Shown one piece after another: positions 13,036-15,388 of a stretch of 15,388 bases of DNA (its first letter is position 1; every line of letters begins with the position of its first letter). Origin of the DNA: Pyrodictium sp. Lineage in GTDB: Archaea; Thermoproteota; Thermoprotei_A; Sulfolobales; Pyrodictiaceae. A program made the translations under genes and the position numbers. The notes under the pieces are model-generated. The model was not told the origin of the DNA. It worked only from the letters and a program-made list of their open reading frames with translations, and made no database searches. The DNA is taken from contig DQUB01000181.1 of NCBI GenBank assembly GCA_015662475.1, positions 1 to 15,388 on the forward strand, given 5' to 3'.

Positions 13036-13578
13036 ATGGGCGATCCTAAGAAGCCTCGTAAGAAGTGGGAGGGGCCTAAACATCCCTGGATTAAAGAGAG
13101 GTTGTTGCGCGAGATAGAGCTTATGGGTAAGTATGGTCTTAGAAACAAGAGGGAGCTTTGGAAAGCTGAGACTCTAGCAAGGTACTACCGCCACCGTGCT
13201 CGTCAGCTACTAGCTCTTCCACCTGAGGTTCGTGCTAAGGAAGAGAAAGCTCTTCTATCCAAGCTTTACGAGCTTGGCGTTCTCCCAGAAAATGCTACGC
13301 TTGACGACGTGTTGAGCCTTAGCACAGAACACTTTCTAGAACGTAGACTACAAACGATAGTCTACAAGAAGGGTCTTGCTAAGACAATACATCAAGCTAG
13401 ACAATTGATAGTTCATGGCCATATAGCGATTGCTGGGAGAAGAGTTAGATCGCCAGGATACCTTGTCAAAAGGCATGAAGAAGACCTGGTAGACTATGCA
13501 CCTACAAGTCCATTCTTCAAGAGAAGACTTGAACAAGCACAGGCACAAGCTCAGACGCAAGCTCAGAAATCTGGTTGA
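13036..13578 (+). CDS. rps4: Small ribosomal subunit protein uS4
   Basis: This is an archaeal S4 of 180 residues, a primary 16S rRNA-binding protein that nucleates 30S assembly. The start 'MGDPKKPRKKWEGPKHPW' and 'LRNKRELWKAETLARYYRHRARQLLA' are typical of the archaeal/eukaryotic form. The S4 RNA-binding domain covers about residues 99-155 ('FLERRLQTIVYKKGLAKTIHQARQLIVHGHIAIAGRRVRSPGYLV'). ATG 13036 has GGAGGTGA overlapping the rps13 stop codon, so translation is probably coupled. The C terminus carries a Gln-Ala tail from a hexamer repeat (13537-13566), probably disordered. Confidence 0.97.
   Translation: MGDPKKPRKKWEGPKHPWIKERLLREIELMGKYGLRNKRELWKAETLARYYRHRARQLLALPPEVRAKEEKALLSKLYELGVLPENATLDDVLSLSTEHFLERRLQTIVYKKGLAKTIHQARQLIVHGHIAIAGRRVRSPGYLVKRHEEDLVDYAPTSPFFKRRLEQAQAQAQTQAQKSG
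13537..13566 (+). repeat. Five imperfect hexamers encoding the Gln-Ala tail of S4
   Basis: GCACAG, GCACAA, GCTCAG, ACGCAA and GCTCAG lie in tandem and encode AQ-AQ-AQ-TQ-AQ, a small coding microsatellite-like expansion at the end of rps4. Confidence 0.75.
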
Positions 13579-13628
13579 GCGCATATAGGGGTGAAACTCG
13601 GACCTAGACCTCTGAGGGGTGGTATTGG

Positions 13629-14027
13629 ATGCTTAGTGCTAGGGAGATCAAGTGGGGGGTTGCACACATATACTCTAGCTATAACAACACGATAGTCCAC
13701 ATCACAGATTTGACTGGTGCTGAAACAGTAGCTCGTGTTAGTGGTGGTATGGTTGTGAAAGCTGATCGCGAAAAACCATCGCCATATGCTGCTATGTTGG
13801 CTGCAGCTAGAGCTGCTCAACAGGCTATGGATAAGGGCATTGTAGCCCTACATATTAAGGTTAGAGCGCCTGGTGGGCATGGGCCAAAGACTCCAGGGCC
13901 AGGTGCACAAGCAGCCATTCGTGCATTGGCGCGTGCAGGATTCATCATAGGACGTATAGAGGATGTTACACCAATACCTCACGATACAACTCGTAGACCT
14001 GGAGGTAGACGTGGTCGTAGACTCTAA
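13629..14027 (+). CDS. rps11: Small ribosomal subunit protein uS11
   Basis: This is S11 (132 residues), a 30S platform protein near the E site. Family hallmarks are 'WGVAHIYSSYNNTIVHITDLTGAET' (9-33), 'SGGMVVKADREKPSPYAAM' (38-56), 'VRAPGGHGPKTPGPGAQAAIRALARAG' and the basic tail 'PIPHDTTRRPGGRRGRRL'. ATG 13629 is preceded by GGTGGT with a 5-nt gap. A 50-nt gap separates it from rps4; it includes CATATAGGG, a possible internal TATA element, but one operon is the simpler reading. Confidence 0.97.
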   Translation: MLSAREIKWGVAHIYSSYNNTIVHITDLTGAETVARVSGGMVVKADREKPSPYAAMLAAARAAQQAMDKGIVALHIKVRAPGGHGPKTPGPGAQAAIRALARAGFIIGRIEDVTPIPHDTTRRPGGRRGRRL

Positions 14028-14053
14028 GCCTGTTGTCTGTATGGTGTTGTGTT

Positions 14054-14914
14054 TTGGAGGTTAAAGTTCTCGAGCATAAACCCAATTTTCTACGATTACG
14101 TTTGAAGGGTGTGCCTCTCCCCCTCCTCAACGCTGTAAGGAGAGCATGTTTTACAGATGTTCCTGTAATGGCTATTGACATTGTAGAGTTTTTCGAGAAC
14201 AATACTGTGTTGTACGACGAGATAATAGCACATCGCCTTGGCCTTATACCGTTGACTTCTGAAGAAGCTTTAGAAAAGTATGATCCTCCGGAGAAGTGTC
14301 GTAATGCACCACTAGGCGATCCAAAATGCTACGTTGTTTTCAAACTTGAGGTTGAAACGGGACCTAACGAGTATCGCGTTGTCTACAGCGGCGATATGGA
14401 GAGTAGTGATCCGAGTGTGAAACCGCTCTACGACAACATCCCCATCGTAATAATGGCTCCTAATCAGAGTCTTAGACTGCAGGCATATGCGAGGCTAGGG
14501 TATGGGCGTGAACATGCTAAGTGGATGCCGGTGTCGATTGCTGCTCACAAATATTTGCCAGTACTACACTTTGATCTTGAGGGTAAAGAGTGTGAAGAGT
14601 GTTTAAAGTGTATTGAGTCTTTCTTGCCGGAGCTTGCCAAGAAGATGAGAGACCAAGTTCGTGGTTCTATTGAGATTTTAGAAGATATCAATACTTCTGC
14701 AATCTATTGGTGTACTGTGAAAAGGTGTGGTGATTGTGCCAAGCTCGAGTATAGAGAAGGCGATTACCTGTTGAAGATAGAGACTACAGGTGCTCTACCA
14801 GCCAAAGTCGTGTTGTTCAAGGCAATTGAGGCTATTAAGAGGAAGACTCAAAAGCTTCTAGAAGAGCTTTTTGAACTACGCAAGCAGGGGTTGCAGGAGG
14901 GAGGGAGAGGCTGA
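14054..14914 (+). CDS. rpoD: DNA-directed RNA polymerase subunit D (Rpo3)
   Basis: This is the archaeal homologue of bacterial alpha and eukaryotic Rpb3 (286 residues from TTG 14054), which dimerises with Rpo11 to seed polymerase assembly. 'LLNAVRRACFTDVPVMAIDIVEFFENNTVLYDEIIAHRLGLIPL' (24-67) and 'GREHAKWMPV' (151-160) are diagnostic. Domain 3 holds cysteines C180-x2-C183-x2-C186 and C220-x4-C225-x2-C228. Rpo3 of many archaea binds a [4Fe-4S] cluster here, but the ferredoxin-like fourth Cys (CxxxCP) is Phe190, so the cluster may be split or altered. The frame opens at TTG 14033; TTG 14054 gives the usual 'xEVKVLE' N terminus with GGTG 7 nt upstream. Its stop abuts the rpl18e ATG. Confidence 0.96.
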   Translation: MEVKVLEHKPNFLRLRLKGVPLPLLNAVRRACFTDVPVMAIDIVEFFENNTVLYDEIIAHRLGLIPLTSEEALEKYDPPEKCRNAPLGDPKCYVVFKLEVETGPNEYRVVYSGDMESSDPSVKPLYDNIPIVIMAPNQSLRLQAYARLGYGREHAKWMPVSIAAHKYLPVLHFDLEGKECEECLKCIESFLPELAKKMRDQVRGSIEILEDINTSAIYWCTVKRCGDCAKLEYREGDYLLKIETTGALPAKVVLFKAIEAIKRKTQKLLEELFELRKQGLQEGGRG

Positions 14915-15286
14915 ATGCAGACGACCAAGAGGACAGGGCCTACAAACATCATTATTAGACGTACGATAAGAATGCTTAGAAAGTATGCTAGACAGCATAA
15001 TGCGCCTATTTGGAGATACGTTGCAGAGCTTCTCGAGAGGCCTAGAAGGCTTAGAATAGAGGTTAATGTTAGCAAGATTAACAGGTATACTCAGCCCAAC
15101 GAAACTGTTGTAGTTCCAGGCAAGGTGCTGGGTGCAGGTAATATAGACCATCCAGTCACTGTTGCAGCAATAGCATTTAGCAAATCAGCTGTTGAGAAGA
15201 TACGTGCTGCTGGCGGAAGAGTTATGCATATTCTCCAGCTTCTAGAAGAAAACCCGCGAGGTAGTAGAGTCAAGATAATCATCTAA
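14915..15286 (+). CDS. rpl18e: Large ribosomal subunit protein eL18
   Basis: This is the archaeal eL18 (L18e, 123 residues), a 50S protein absent from bacteria. 'KRTGPTNIIIRRTIRMLRKYARQ' at the N terminus, 'VVVPGKVLGAGNIDHPVTVAAIAFSKSAVEKI' (65-96) and a final 'GSRVKIII' match the family end to end. ATG 14915 follows the rpoD TGA without a gap, with GGAGGGAGGGAGAGG just upstream, so the two are translationally coupled. Confidence 0.97.
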   Translation: MQTTKRTGPTNIIIRRTIRMLRKYARQHNAPIWRYVAELLERPRRLRIEVNVSKINRYTQPNETVVVPGKVLGAGNIDHPVTVAAIAFSKSAVEKIRAAGGRVMHILQLLEENPRGSRVKIII

Positions 15287-15309
15287 GCTGTTAGCATAGG
15301 TGGTCCGCC

Positions 15310-15388
15310 ATGGTCATTCGCGTAAAAGCGCCTCCTCCACCAGAAAGAGTCTTGTATGTTGATGCTACAGACCAGATTGTTGGTAGAC
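15310..15388 (+). CDS. rpl13: Large ribosomal subunit protein uL13 (5' part, runs off window)
   Basis: Only 26 codons are visible: a short N-terminal stretch with four prolines, then 'VLYVDATDQIVGR', which matches the start of L13 (usually I-D-A-x-x-x-x-L-G-R-L). ATG 15310 is preceded by GGTGGT with a 5-nt gap. Position after rpl18e fits the standard archaeal operon, where rps9 and rpoN usually follow. Confidence 0.92.
   Translation, partial: MVIRVKAPPPPERVLYVDATDQIVGR

Overview
The window looks like a hyperthermophilic crenarchaeon (Thermoproteota, Desulfurococcales-like). The evidence is: the order rps13-rps4-rps11-rpoD(rpo3)-rpl18e-rpl13; archaeal-type proteins (HerA ATPase, geranylgeranyl reductase, polyprenyl synthase, Alg7/AglH-type GlcNAc-1-P transferase); TATA boxes about 26 nt upstream of inferred transcript starts; GGTGAT/GGTGGT Shine-Dalgarno sites; frequent GTG and TTG starts; and structured RNAs that stand out as GC-rich islands in a moderate-GC background. 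I cannot name a genus.

Layout. 94-171: intron-less tRNA-Ile(GAT), minus strand. 417-1172: Cas4/RecB-like protein with intact Fe-S cysteines but an altered nuclease motif, converging on a membrane-anchored Thr/Val-rich protein with a degenerate transglutaminase-like domain (1156-2847, minus). 2993-5101: HerA-like ATPase with a C-terminal SWIM-like zinc finger. 5174-5626 (minus) and 5781-6674 (plus): Fur-family regulator and metallo-beta-lactamase-fold hydrolase, transcribed divergently. 6811-7569: orphan phosphoribosyltransferase. 7680-8504: short polyprenyl synthase. 8640-8888 (minus): stand-alone Lrp/AsnC RAM domain. 9072-10076 (minus) and 10164-11054 (plus): GlcNAc-1-P transferase and RimK-like ligase, divergent. 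11182-12231 (minus): geranylgeranyl reductase. 12579 to the right edge: ribosomal protein/RNA polymerase operon.

The intergenic spaces are the most informative part. The gap before the ribosomal operon holds a convincing box C/D guide RNA (about 12409-12473) with its own TATA box and two 12-nt guides. One guide is complementary to the 16S rRNA decoding region around A1492-G1497. Two further candidate C/D RNAs lie between convergent genes (about 11107-11176 and 5128-5195). Two GC-rich islands (6709-6777 plus, 8511-8597 minus) look like other structured RNAs, each placed a TATA-box distance from a promoter-like element. The first ribosomal gene, rps13, appears to start at CTG: this is the only sensible codon after the preceding in-frame stop, and it sits 5 nt after the same GGTGGT motif that precedes rps11 and rpl13 with identical spacing.

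Functionally, polyprenyl synthase and geranylgeranyl reductase belong to archaeal ether-lipid synthesis, and the GlcNAc-1-P transferase to dolichol-linked N-glycan assembly. The right third supplies ribosome and RNA polymerase subunits, with a C/D RNA likely to modify the same ribosome encoded next to it. No CRISPR array, insertion sequence or phage gene was seen.
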